Assembly (NCBI RefSeq): GCF_014656075.1 | Contig: NZ_BNBS01000002.1 | Coordinates: forward strand, 62,001 to 126,000 | Source of the DNA: Streptomyces hydrogenans | GTDB taxonomy: Bacteria > Actinomycetota > Actinomycetes > Streptomycetales > Streptomycetaceae | Length of the DNA: 64,000 nucleotides | Reading direction: 5' to 3' | Shown here: positions 50,886-58,436 of the stretch, piece after piece | How positions within the stretch are numbered: the stretch's first letter is position 1 | Layout of the letters: every line of letters starts with the position of its first letter | Program-made: the position numbers and the translations under genes | The notes under the pieces: generated by a model | What the model saw: only the letters and a program-made list of their open reading frames with translations | The model's database searches: none | What the model was told of the DNA's origin: nothing

Positions 50886-50948
50886 CGTTTCCGCCCCTCC
50901 GTCGGCCCCTGGCGCGGGCTCTGTCCGGTACGCGCTGTTCGACGACCG

Positions 50949-51311
50949 TGACACGCGGTCCTTGAGTTCACCGAAGCAAATCATCTGCTTGCTCTGGCAA
51001 AGTCGACAGATCGTGGAGAGGCGTGCGCGGGGATTTTCCCGCGTCCGGGGCTTCCCCGACCGACGACGGGGGCTCCTGCCCGCGGAGCGCGGTCCTGGGG
51101 GGACGAGAAGGCGGGACCCGAGCACCACGCGCGCGTGGCGGCCCCGAAGGACGCGAAGGGCCCGGGTGAATCCGGCCCCGATGCGGACACCGGAGGCGCG
51201 AGCGGGGCAGGATGGTCCGGCACGACGGCCCTGGCGGTCGGCGGCGGGGCGCTCCTCCTGCTCGCGGGGGTCCTCCTCGGCGTCCGGCGGGCCCGGGGCG
51301 GGGCACGGTGA
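50949..51311 (+). pseudogene. Remnant of a membrane-anchored protein gene (C-terminal end only)
   Basis: The frame ending at TGA 51309-51311 reads ...VAAPKDAKGPGESGPDADTGGASG, then a clear sortase-free C-terminal anchor: hydrophobic helix WSGTTALAVGGGALLLLAGVLLGV followed by R-R-A-R-G-G-A-R. This is the normal end of an exported actinobacterial protein, and it closely resembles the end of the next gene product. An in-frame stop at 50949-50951 precedes it and no plausible start with ribosome site exists, so the body of the gene appears deleted. A short GTG-started protein cannot be wholly excluded. Confidence 0.6.
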
Positions 51312-51333
51312 CGGACACGACGAGGAGAAGCGC

Positions 51334-52659
51334 GTGAGCACGCAGGCGGGGGCCACGGCGGGGGACGGGACCGGGCGCCGGGGGAGGACGGCCGGGACGC
51401 GGAAGGTCGCGGCGCTCCTCACGGCCGCCGCCGCGGTGGGCACCCTCACCGCGCTGCCCGCGCGGGCGGCCGAGAGCGCTCCCCCGCCCGCGTACTCCTT
51501 CGACCCCGCGGCGCAACGGATCGCGGGCGCCGCCTCCAGCGCCGACGCCAAGCCGATGGATCCCGGCAAGACCTATCGGGACACCCTCAAGAAGGACGGC
51601 AAGCTCTACTACCGGCTCCACCTGGACACGCTGAGGAACTCGTACGTCTCCGCGGTCGCCGTCCCCCAGCCGGGCGGGAAGACCGCCTACGGCGACGGCT
51701 TCAAGATCACCATCCAGGACGGCTCCGGCACCACGTGCGGCTACCAGGACGTCAGCTTCGGATCCGGCGAGTACGTCCGGCCGCTGACCGCCTACGCCCA
51801 GCGGATCGTCCACCCGGACGTCTCCTCCTGCCAGGAGGCCGGCACGTACTACGTGATCGTCGAGCGCGAGTCGGACGCGACCTCCACCCCGGACGACTGG
51901 GAGCTGGAGCTCCAGCACGTCACCGAGCCGCTCCTGAAGCAGAACGGGCCGGACAAGCTGCCCGACTCCTGGCCGTCGGGAACGCCCGAGCCGGTCGCCG
52001 GCGAGCCGAGGGAACGGCAGGGCGGGAACGGCTTCCACGACGCCGTCTCCCTGGACACCGGCGAGTGGCGGGCGGACATCCGGCCCGGCCAGACGCTCTT
52101 CTGGCGGGTGCCCGTCGACTGGGGCCAGCAGCTGTTCGCCAGTGCCGAGCTGGGCAGCAGCGACAAGGGCGACGACCTGGTGAGCTACGCGCTCGCGCTC
52201 GGCCTCGACAACCCGGCGCGCGGCTTCGTCGACCTCCAGACGGTCGGCTTCAGCGGCGACCCCGCCACGGCCACCCTCGCCCCGCGGCGGCCGGTCGACC
52301 ACAAGAACCGCTCCTCGTACGAGTCCGCCACGACCGGCATGCGGTTCGCCGGCTGGTACTACCTGACCGCCACCCTCAGCCCGGAGATCGCCCAGGAGTA
52401 CGGCGACGGGCCGGTGCCGCTGATCCTGCGGGTCACCGTCCGCGGCGACCGCCGGCAGGGCCCCGGCTACGACGGTGACCCCGGCGTCTTCCAGGTGACC
52501 AAGGACGACCGGAAGGCCGCCGCGAGCGGCGCGACGGGCGCGGAGGTCACCGGCGACTCCACGATGGTGGCCGTCGCGGCGGGCGGCCTCGGCCTCGGCA
52601 CCGTCCTGCTCGTCGGCCTCGGCGGCTGGACCCTGTGGGCGCGCCGGGCGGCCCGCTGA
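51334..52659 (+). CDS. Secreted, C-terminally anchored protein of unknown function
   Basis: A 441-residue exported protein: signal peptide (RKVAALLTAAAAVGTLTALPARA), then two beta-rich stretches resembling pre-peptidase C-terminal-like repeats (GKTYRDTLKKDGKLYYRLHLDTLRNSYVSAVAVPQPGG and GEWRADIRPGQTLFWRVPVDWGQQLFASAELG), with a cysteine pair in each of two short segments, and a C-terminal membrane helix with R-R-A-A-R. Similar proteins often accompany a vWA-domain membrane protein; here only a remnant of an upstream gene is left. The GTG at 51334 has GAGGAG six bases ahead. It ends one base before the convergent kinase stop. Confidence 0.75.
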   Translation: MSTQAGATAGDGTGRRGRTAGTRKVAALLTAAAAVGTLTALPARAAESAPPPAYSFDPAAQRIAGAASSADAKPMDPGKTYRDTLKKDGKLYYRLHLDTLRNSYVSAVAVPQPGGKTAYGDGFKITIQDGSGTTCGYQDVSFGSGEYVRPLTAYAQRIVHPDVSSCQEAGTYYVIVERESDATSTPDDWELELQHVTEPLLKQNGPDKLPDSWPSGTPEPVAGEPRERQGGNGFHDAVSLDTGEWRADIRPGQTLFWRVPVDWGQQLFASAELGSSDKGDDLVSYALALGLDNPARGFVDLQTVGFSGDPATATLAPRRPVDHKNRSSYESATTGMRFAGWYYLTATLSPEIAQEYGDGPVPLILRVTVRGDRRQGPGYDGDPGVFQVTKDDRKAAASGATGAEVTGDSTMVAVAAGGLGLGTVLLVGLGGWTLWARRAAR

Positions 52660-52660
52660 C

Positions 52661-53965
52661 TCAGACCTGGGTCAGCGCCCAGAAACCGACCGCCAGCGAC
52701 ACCAGCGCGAGCAGCAGCACCGGGACCGCCACCTTCGGGGGCGGTCCCGGACGGCGCTCCGGGGCCGTCGTCGGGGCCGGCTCGGGGTGCCGGGCGGGCT
52801 GAGCGGTGTAGGCGTGCGTGGGGGCGTAGGGATGCGCCGGGGCGTGCGGGCCGGAGGGGGCGAAGGGGGGCACGGTGCGGGCGGCCGGCGGGGGCAGGTG
52901 GAAGCTGCCCGTCTCGGAGGCCCCGGGCGCCGGCGGGTACTGCTGCCGGTACGGGTTCCGCTCGGCGTCCCGGTACGGCTCGCCGTACGCCTGGGGGGCC
53001 TGCGCGGGCGGTACGGCGGCGGGCGGGACCGGTGGGGCCGGCGGGGCGTCCTGGACCGGCGGCGCGGCGTCCTGGACCGGGCGGGCGGCCGGGCCCTCGG
53101 GTCCGAAGCCGGCCGGCAGCGGGCCGAGCTGGTCGAGGATCTCCACCGGCTCCTCGCCGGCCTCCGGCTCGGGCAGCATCTCCACGGCGGCCTCAAGGGC
53201 CTTGCGCACGCCCGTGGCCGTCCGGAAGCGGGCCTGCGGGTCGGGCTGGAGCAGCCCGGCCAGGACCTGCCACAGCGGCTCGGGGACGCTCGCGGGGGCC
53301 GGCGGGGTGCCGTGGGTCAGGAAGTGCTCCACGAGGGCCTGCGAGTCCGGCCGGGTGCCGTGCAGCAGATAGAGCGCGACCAGACCGACGGCGTACAGGT
53401 CCGCGGTGAAGTCGGGCTCGGCGCCGAGGAGTTGCTCGGGTGCGAAGTAACCGGGCGTGCCCACCACGTAGTTGGTCTCGGTGAGCCGGGGTTCGCCCTT
53501 GCGCATCGAGATGCCGAAGTCCGACAGCCGCAGGTGCGGCCGACCCGTACCGGTGGCCTCCATCAGGATGTTGGCCGGCTTGATGTCCCGGTGGACGACG
53601 CCCTCCGCGTGCACCGTCGCCAGGCCCGAGAGCAGCTGGTCGAGGAGGGTGCAGACATAGCGGGGCGGCAGCGGGCCGTAGTCGCCGATGACGTGGGCGA
53701 GCGAGCCGCCGGAGATCAGGTCCATCGTGAAGAGGACCTTGTCGTCGTCGGCGGCCCAGCTGGCCGGGGCGAGGACGTGCGGATGGTCGATCCGCAGCGC
53801 CTGCTCCCGGACGAAACGCAGCAGCGTGTGGGCGTCGCTCTGCTGGAGCACCTTGGCCGCCACGTAGCGGCGGCGGCGGTGGTCCCAGGCGCGCCAGACC
53901 GCGCCGGCCCCGCCCCGTCCGATCGGGTCGACCAGTTCGTACCTGCCGGCGAAGACCTCACCCAT
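52661..53965 (-). CDS. Membrane Ser/Thr protein kinase (Hanks type) without outer domain
   Basis: A 434-residue kinase. The glycine loop GRGGAGAV is at 16-23, ATP lysine K38, H125-R-D127 with KPAN, D149-F-G151, and GTPGYFAPEQLL form a complete, probably active catalytic core. A long Pro-rich juxtamembrane linker (about 290-405) leads to one membrane helix (VAVPVLLLALVSLAVGFWALTQV) that ends the protein, so there is no extracellular sensor such as PASTA. It follows the HTH gene after 54 bases on the same strand and is probably cotranscribed. Substrates are unknown. Confidence 0.92.
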   Translation of the reverse strand: MGEVFAGRYELVDPIGRGGAGAVWRAWDHRRRRYVAAKVLQQSDAHTLLRFVREQALRIDHPHVLAPASWAADDDKVLFTMDLISGGSLAHVIGDYGPLPPRYVCTLLDQLLSGLATVHAEGVVHRDIKPANILMEATGTGRPHLRLSDFGISMRKGEPRLTETNYVVGTPGYFAPEQLLGAEPDFTADLYAVGLVALYLLHGTRPDSQALVEHFLTHGTPPAPASVPEPLWQVLAGLLQPDPQARFRTATGVRKALEAAVEMLPEPEAGEEPVEILDQLGPLPAGFGPEGPAARPVQDAAPPVQDAPPAPPVPPAAVPPAQAPQAYGEPYRDAERNPYRQQYPPAPGASETGSFHLPPPAARTVPPFAPSGPHAPAHPYAPTHAYTAQPARHPEPAPTTAPERRPGPPPKVAVPVLLLALVSLAVGFWALTQV

Positions 53966-53983
53966 CGCGCTGCGCCCGCTCCC

Positions 53984-54011
53984 CGTCCGTCGTCCGTCGT
54001 CCGTCGTGCGT
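53984..54011. repeat. Four tandem 7-bp repeats (CGTCCGT)
   Basis: CGTCCGT at 53984, 53991 and 53998, then CGTGCGT at 54005, between the HTH gene and the kinase gene. A short repeat of this kind can vary by slippage. Confidence 0.8.
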
Positions 54012-54019
54012 GTGCCGTG

Positions 54020-54571
54020 TCAGTTCTGGTGCGACTCGTAGTGGGCGACCGCGTCGGCGGTGCGTCCGGCGCCGTACACCCGGAGGAACTCTGCCAGTTC
54101 GGGGTGGGCCGGGGCGAGGGAGTCGGCGGCGTCGATGATGTCGCCCGCGGCGGCCACGGAGCGCAACAGGGACTGGATCTCGCGGACCACGCGGCGCACG
54201 GTCGGGGCGCCGGATCCGTTGGTGGTCTGGCCGGTGGTGCCGGTGAGGACGGAGCCGCCCTGGGACTTCTTGATCTCGTCCATGCGGTCGGTGGCCTCGG
54301 CGGCGCTGACGCTGCCGTCGGCGACCTGCACGGCGAGTTCCTGGAGGGCCTGGACGCGCTGGACGACGGCCGGGTTGCCGATCTTGGCGCGCTGGCCGCT
54401 CATCAGCTGGGACAGCATGGGCGCGGAGAGCCCGAGCACGGCGGCCAGCCTGGCCTGGTTGAGCCCGAGATCGTCGATCAGCCGACGGAAGAGCGCCCCC
54501 AGCGGCTCCCCGTACCAACTGCGCTGAAGCTCTCTGGCTCTTGCCGTGGCTTCCTGCTGCGCTGCGTCCAT
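54020..54571 (-). CDS. Helix-turn-helix DNA-binding protein
   Basis: A 183-residue protein with a Cro/C1-like HTH (LGLNQARLAAVLGLSAPMLSQLMSGQRAKIGNPAVVQRVQALQEL, about residues 36-80), an acidic/polar middle and a C-terminal helical domain (RVVREIQSLLRSVAAAGDIIDAADSLAPAHPELAEFLRVYGAGRTADAVAHYESHQN). It is upstream of the kinase gene in the same direction and may regulate or be phosphorylated by it. The ATG at 54569-54571 with GGAGAA upstream is preferred over an ATG at 54619. Confidence 0.82.
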   Translation of the reverse strand: MDAAQQEATARARELQRSWYGEPLGALFRRLIDDLGLNQARLAAVLGLSAPMLSQLMSGQRAKIGNPAVVQRVQALQELAVQVADGSVSAAEATDRMDEIKKSQGGSVLTGTTGQTTNGSGAPTVRRVVREIQSLLRSVAAAGDIIDAADSLAPAHPELAEFLRVYGAGRTADAVAHYESHQN

Positions 54572-54699
54572 CACTTCTCCCCATCCCTGCGGTTCGCCAC
54601 TGCGAACCTCGGTCAGCATCTTACGGAGCGTGGTCGTTCATCGGGAGTCCCCACCTTTTGCCCGGGACCGGGGGAGAACCGGTACGCTGTCCTCGTTCC

Positions 54700-54772
54700 G
54701 GGGCCTTAGCTCAGTTGGTAGAGCGCTGTCTTTGCATGGCAGATGTCAGGGGTTCGACTCCCCTAGGCTCCA
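54700..54772 (+). tRNA. tRNA-Ala (anticodon TGC)
   Basis: 73 nt. Acceptor GGGGCCT (54700-54706) pairs with AGGCTCC (54765-54771) including one G-U; D-arm TTAGCTCAGTTGGTAGAGC, anticodon loop TTTGCAT with TGC at 54733-54735 and T-arm GGGGTTCGACTCCCC are standard. CCA is not encoded. Confidence 0.97.
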
Positions 54773-54780
54773 CCGGACGT

Positions 54781-54824
54781 AAAAGCCCCTCCGAGCTGCG
54801 GGTACGCAGCGCGGAGGGGCTTTT
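54781..54824 (+). terminator. Terminator after tRNA-Ala
   Basis: AAAAGCCCCTCCG (54781-54793) pairs exactly with 54812-54824, ending in T4, eight bases after the tRNA. Confidence 0.88.
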
Positions 54825-54863
54825 CGCGTGATCTCTTGCACAGGGGCGGCCGCACACCCTAAC

Positions 54864-54877
54864 TTACTGGTCGGTAA
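54864..54877. promoter_or_regulatory. Candidate TetR-type operator before the enoyl-CoA hydratase gene
   Basis: TTACTGGTCGGTAA has TTAC/GTAA ends like operators of actinobacterial TetR repressors of acyl-CoA metabolism, and overlaps a second inverted repeat CTGGT-5-ACCAG (54867-54881). It is 33 bases before the gene. Match by eye only. Confidence 0.45.
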
Positions 54878-54909
54878 CCAGGGTTTCCGTGCCCGTGTGA
54901 GGAGTCGTC

Positions 54910-55581
54910 ATGCCCACGCTCGACCGTCACGACCACGTCTTCGTCCTCGACCTCGGGGACGGGGAGAACCGTTTCCACCCGGACTGGATCGCCGCCGTCG
55001 ACGCCGCCCTCGACGAGGTGGAGAAGGCCGAGGGCCCCCGGGCGCTGGTCACCGCCGCGACCGGGAAGTTCTACTCGAACGGCCTGGACCTGGAGTGGCT
55101 GCTGGCCCACGCCGACCGGCACCAGGAGTACGTCGTCTCCGTCCACCGGCTGTTCGCGCGGATGCTGTCCCTGCCGCTGGTCACCGTGGCCGCGCTCCAG
55201 GGCCACACCTTCGCCGCCGGCGCGATGCTCTCCCTCGCCCACGACTTCCGCGTCATGCGCGGCGACCGGGGCTTCTGGTGCCTGCCCGAGGCGGACATCG
55301 ACATCCCCTTCACCCCCGGGATGTCCGCGCTGATCCAGTCCCGGCTGACGCCGTCGACCGCCCACCGCGCCATGGTCACCGCCCACCGCTACGGCGGGAC
55401 CGACGCCGAGGCGGCCGGCATCGTCGACCACGCGGTCGCCGAGGACGCCGTCCGCGCGACCGCCGTCGAGCTGGCCGGGGCCCAGGCGGGCAAGGCGGGC
55501 GGCACCCTCGGCACCATCAAGGCCCGCATGTACGCGCCCGCCCTCGCCGCCCTCCGCGACACCGCGAACCCGCTCGGCTGA
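54910..55581 (+). CDS. Enoyl-CoA hydratase/isomerase family protein
   Basis: A 223-residue crotonase-fold protein. ALVTAATGKFYSNGLDLEWLL and TVAALQGHTFAAGAMLSLAHDFRVMRGDRGFWCLPEADIDIPFTPGMSALIQSRL cover the CoA-binding and oxyanion-hole regions; the shortness and the L-P-E-A-D-I-D-I segment suggest a delta3,delta2-enoyl-CoA isomerase type rather than a classic hydratase. It acts on fatty acyl-CoA. GAGGAG precedes the ATG at 54910, and a TetR-like operator lies upstream. Exact substrate unknown. Confidence 0.88.
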   Translation: MPTLDRHDHVFVLDLGDGENRFHPDWIAAVDAALDEVEKAEGPRALVTAATGKFYSNGLDLEWLLAHADRHQEYVVSVHRLFARMLSLPLVTVAALQGHTFAAGAMLSLAHDFRVMRGDRGFWCLPEADIDIPFTPGMSALIQSRLTPSTAHRAMVTAHRYGGTDAEAAGIVDHAVAEDAVRATAVELAGAQAGKAGGTLGTIKARMYAPALAALRDTANPLG

Positions 55582-55594
55582 GCCGCCGCCCGGG

Positions 55595-56020
55595 TCAGGC
55601 CGGCCCGGGCACCCGCGCGCCCGCCCGGGTCCCGGCCGGTCCGGTCAGGGTGCGGGCCAGGTCCAACGTGCTGAGGGCGACCATCGCGACGCCCAGCGGC
55701 ACGTGGAAGGCCGGCAGGTGGGCGATGCCCAGGACGACCTGGACCGAGGCCAGGGCCAGCAGGCCGGAGGCGTACAGGACCGGGCGGCCGCCGCCGCCGC
55801 GCCGCCAGGCCAGCACCGCGGCCACCACGTACAGCATCGAGGCGCCGTACATCACCCGGGAGCCGACGTCGTGGAGGAGCGCGCCGTGCGAGGAGACGAG
55901 CAGGGCGCCGGCGGTGCTCGCCTGGAAGAAGAGGGCCAGGGTCTGGAGGGCGACCGCGGCCCTGACGGTCCTGGGGAAGGCGGTGCGGGGTCCTGCGGTC
56001 ACAGCGGTCGGTCCGGTCAT
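55595..56020 (-). CDS. Small four-helix membrane protein
   Basis: A 141-residue protein with four membrane helices (VALQTLALFFQASTAGALLVSS, VMYGASMLYVVAAVLAW, LYASGLLALASVQVVLGIAHL, VPLGVAMVALSTLDLARTL). I do not recognise a named family. The ATG at 56018-56020 has AAAGGA upstream. It is the last gene of a three-gene unit (oxidoreductase, ECF41 sigma, this gene), starting 29 bases after the sigma gene, and may be a membrane partner or target of that system. Confidence 0.75.
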   Translation of the reverse strand: MTGPTAVTAGPRTAFPRTVRAAVALQTLALFFQASTAGALLVSSHGALLHDVGSRVMYGASMLYVVAAVLAWRRGGGGRPVLYASGLLALASVQVVLGIAHLPAFHVPLGVAMVALSTLDLARTLTGPAGTRAGARVPGPA

Positions 56021-56049
56021 CTCGGGGTCCTTTCCGGTGCGGGCGGGGG

Positions 56050-56949
56050 TCAGCGGAGGGTGAGGGAGGTCTCGGCCATGACGTGGGTGAGCTTCTCGGG
56101 GTTGCGGACGTAGTAGAGGCCGCTGATCCGGCCGTCCTCGACGCGCAGCGCCATCACGCCGTCCAGCTCGCCGTCGAGGAGCACGGCGAGGGCCGGGGCG
56201 CCGTTGACGACGGTCGGCTCGGTGGTGACCGTGGCGTCGTGCTTGAGGGTGCCGCCGAGGTAGAAGCGGGTCACCCGGTCCGCGCCGACGACCGGGCGGA
56301 GCGCGGCCCGCTTGATCCCGCCGCCGTCGCTGACGAGGACGATGTCGGGGGCGAGCAGGTCCAGGAAGTCCTGGGGGTCGCGGGTCTCCAGCGCCCGCCG
56401 GAAGGAGTCCACGACCGCCCGCGCCTCGCGGGCCGAGACCGTGGTGCGGGGGCGCCGGGCGTCGACGTGCCGACGGGCCCGGTGGGCGATCTGGCGGACG
56501 GCGGCCGGGGTCTTGTCGACGGCCGCCGCGATCTCGTCGTACCCCACCTCGAAGACCTCGCGCAGCACGAAGACGGCCCGCTCGGTCGGGGTGAGGGTCT
56601 CCAGGACCAGCATCATCGCCATGGACACCGACTCGGTCAGCTCGACGTCCTCGGCCACGTCCGGCGTGGTCAGCAGCGGCTCGGGCAGCCACGGCCCCAC
56701 GTACGCCTCGCGGCGGCGCTGCACGGTCCGGAGCCGGTTGAGCGCCTGCCGGGTGGTGATGCGGACGAGGTACGCCCGCCGGTCGCGGACCTGCTCCAGG
56801 TCGACGCCGGTCCAGCGGAGCCAGGTCTCCTGGAGGACGTCCTCGGCGTCGGCGGCCGAGCCGAGCATCTCGTAGGCCACCGTGAAGAGCAGGTTCCGGT
56901 GGGCGACGAAGCTGTCCGTCGCCGGGTCCGTGGTGTGCTCGCCGTTCAT
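56050..56949 (-). CDS. ECF41-family RNA polymerase sigma factor (SigJ-like)
   Basis: A 299-residue ECF sigma factor with regions 2 and 4 (FVAHRNLLFTVAYEMLGSAADAEDVLQETWLRW; LTPTERAVFVLREVFEVGYDEIAAAVDKTPAAVRQIAHRARRHV) and a C-terminal SnoaL-like extension. It carries the three hallmarks of ECF41: WLPEP at 87-91 in the linker, DGGGIK at 208-213 and NPEKL at 283-287. In this group the extension, not a separate anti-sigma factor, controls activity, and an oxidoreductase or similar gene is normally linked. Here an FAD oxidoreductase gene lies 33 bases upstream in the same direction. The inducing signal is unknown. Confidence 0.92.
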   Translation of the reverse strand: MNGEHTTDPATDSFVAHRNLLFTVAYEMLGSAADAEDVLQETWLRWTGVDLEQVRDRRAYLVRITTRQALNRLRTVQRRREAYVGPWLPEPLLTTPDVAEDVELTESVSMAMMLVLETLTPTERAVFVLREVFEVGYDEIAAAVDKTPAAVRQIAHRARRHVDARRPRTTVSAREARAVVDSFRRALETRDPQDFLDLLAPDIVLVSDGGGIKRAALRPVVGADRVTRFYLGGTLKHDATVTTEPTVVNGAPALAVLLDGELDGVMALRVEDGRISGLYYVRNPEKLTHVMAETSLTLR

Positions 56950-56982
56950 GATGTTCTCGTCTCCCCGTTCTCGGTCCGCCGG

Positions 56983-58182
56983 TCAGGCCGCGTGCTCGGG
57001 GACGTCCGTCGTGCCGACCGCGCGCTCCCGCAGCAGCCGCGGCCGGTGCCCGCCGTCCTTGGGCCAGGAGTGCGCGCCGGGCTCGCGGGCCTCTTCCGTC
57101 AGGTGCTTGACGCTGAGCGTGCAGGCCAGCTCCTTGAGCTTCGCCCCCGCACGCCCGCCGACGTAGATTCGCATCGCCCGGTCGTCCTTGTGCGCGATCT
57201 GGAAAATCGCCGTCCGGCGGCCGAAGCTGAGGCACATCGCGTTGAAGGACATGTCCACCGGCTCGGGTCGGACGCCCGCGAGCCGGGCCAGCACCGTGTC
57301 GGCGGCGTGCGCGCCGAGGCAGCCGGCGACGTAGGCGCTCATCCGGAAGGGCAGGTCCGAGGGGGCCGAGCAGTCCCCGGCCGCGACGATCCGCTCGTCG
57401 TCGACGCTGGTGAGGGTCTCGTCGGTGAGCAGGCGCCCCTCGGCGTCGGTGCTCAGTCCGCTGCGGGCGGCCAGGTCCGGGACGCCGAAGCCTGCGGTCC
57501 AGACGGTGAGGCCGCCGTCGACCGTGCGGCCGTCGGCCAGGCGGACGGCCCGTGCCGTCACCTCGGTCACCTTGGTGCCGGGGCCGTCGAGCACGGTCAC
57601 GCCGAGCGCCGCGAACCGCCGGGCGGCCGAGCGCCGCGCCCTCGGGTGCAGATAGGGGCCGAGGACCCCGCCGCAGACCAGCGTCACCGGACGGCCGCCC
57701 TCGGCGAGCTCGGCGGCGGTCTCGATCCCGGTCGGGCCGGCGCCGACGACCGTGACCGGGACTCCGGCGGGCAGGGCGGCGACGGCGGTCTTCAGCCGCT
57801 CGGCCGACTCCAGCTCGGCGACCTGGTGGGCGTGCTCGGCCACGCCGGGGACCGCCGGCCGGGCGCCGGTGGAGCCGACCGCGTAGACCAGGCGGTCGTA
57901 GCCGACCGAGGCACCCGACTCCAGGACGACCACGCGCGCGTGGACGTCGATCCGGGCCACCGAGTCGACCACCAGCCGGACGCGGTCCGCCAGCACCTCC
58001 TCGTACCGGACGGTCCCGGAGTGGCTGCCGCCGACCACCTGGTGGAGGCGGAGGCGGGGGACGAACGACGGACGGGGGTTGACCACCGTCACGGTCACGT
58101 CGTCGCGCGCGGTGAGCCGGTTGGCCGCCATCACGCCCGCGTACCCGCCGCCGATCACGACCACCTCGGTGTTCCCGCCCAT
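56983..58182 (-). CDS. FAD-dependent pyridine nucleotide-disulfide-type oxidoreductase (NDH-2-like)
   Basis: A 399-residue flavoprotein. EVVVIGGGYAGVMAANRL is the FAD Rossmann motif at the N terminus, VTVVGAGPTGIETAAELAEGG binds NAD(P)H, and RIVAAGDCSAPSDLPFRMSAYVAGCLGAHAADTVL is the second FAD motif. No redox CxxC is present; the layout fits type II NADH:quinone dehydrogenase-like enzymes. It is the first gene of the ECF41 operon and the typical oxidoreductase partner. GAGGGAGAG precedes the ATG at 58180-58182. Confidence 0.9.
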   Translation of the reverse strand: MGGNTEVVVIGGGYAGVMAANRLTARDDVTVTVVNPRPSFVPRLRLHQVVGGSHSGTVRYEEVLADRVRLVVDSVARIDVHARVVVLESGASVGYDRLVYAVGSTGARPAVPGVAEHAHQVAELESAERLKTAVAALPAGVPVTVVGAGPTGIETAAELAEGGRPVTLVCGGVLGPYLHPRARRSAARRFAALGVTVLDGPGTKVTEVTARAVRLADGRTVDGGLTVWTAGFGVPDLAARSGLSTDAEGRLLTDETLTSVDDERIVAAGDCSAPSDLPFRMSAYVAGCLGAHAADTVLARLAGVRPEPVDMSFNAMCLSFGRRTAIFQIAHKDDRAMRIYVGGRAGAKLKELACTLSVKHLTEEAREPGAHSWPKDGGHRPRLLRERAVGTTDVPEHAA

Positions 58183-58436
58183 GGTGTCTCTCCCTCGTCC
58201 CGGACCGTCCCCTTCAGGGGGTCGACCTCAAGACACCGGGAGGGCGTCGACTGTGACGTCATGTGACGCGGATCACTCGATCATCGAGGGGATCCGGGGC
58301 ATGCGCCTGCTGCGTGCCGGACCGTCAGACGGTTGTTGAGTTCTGAATCACGAGGATTGCACCTTGTGAGTGATCTTTGAGCTTCCTAAGGTCGGCTCCG
58401 CGCCGTCGCCACCCGCCCCGAGGTGGCGCGAAGGCG

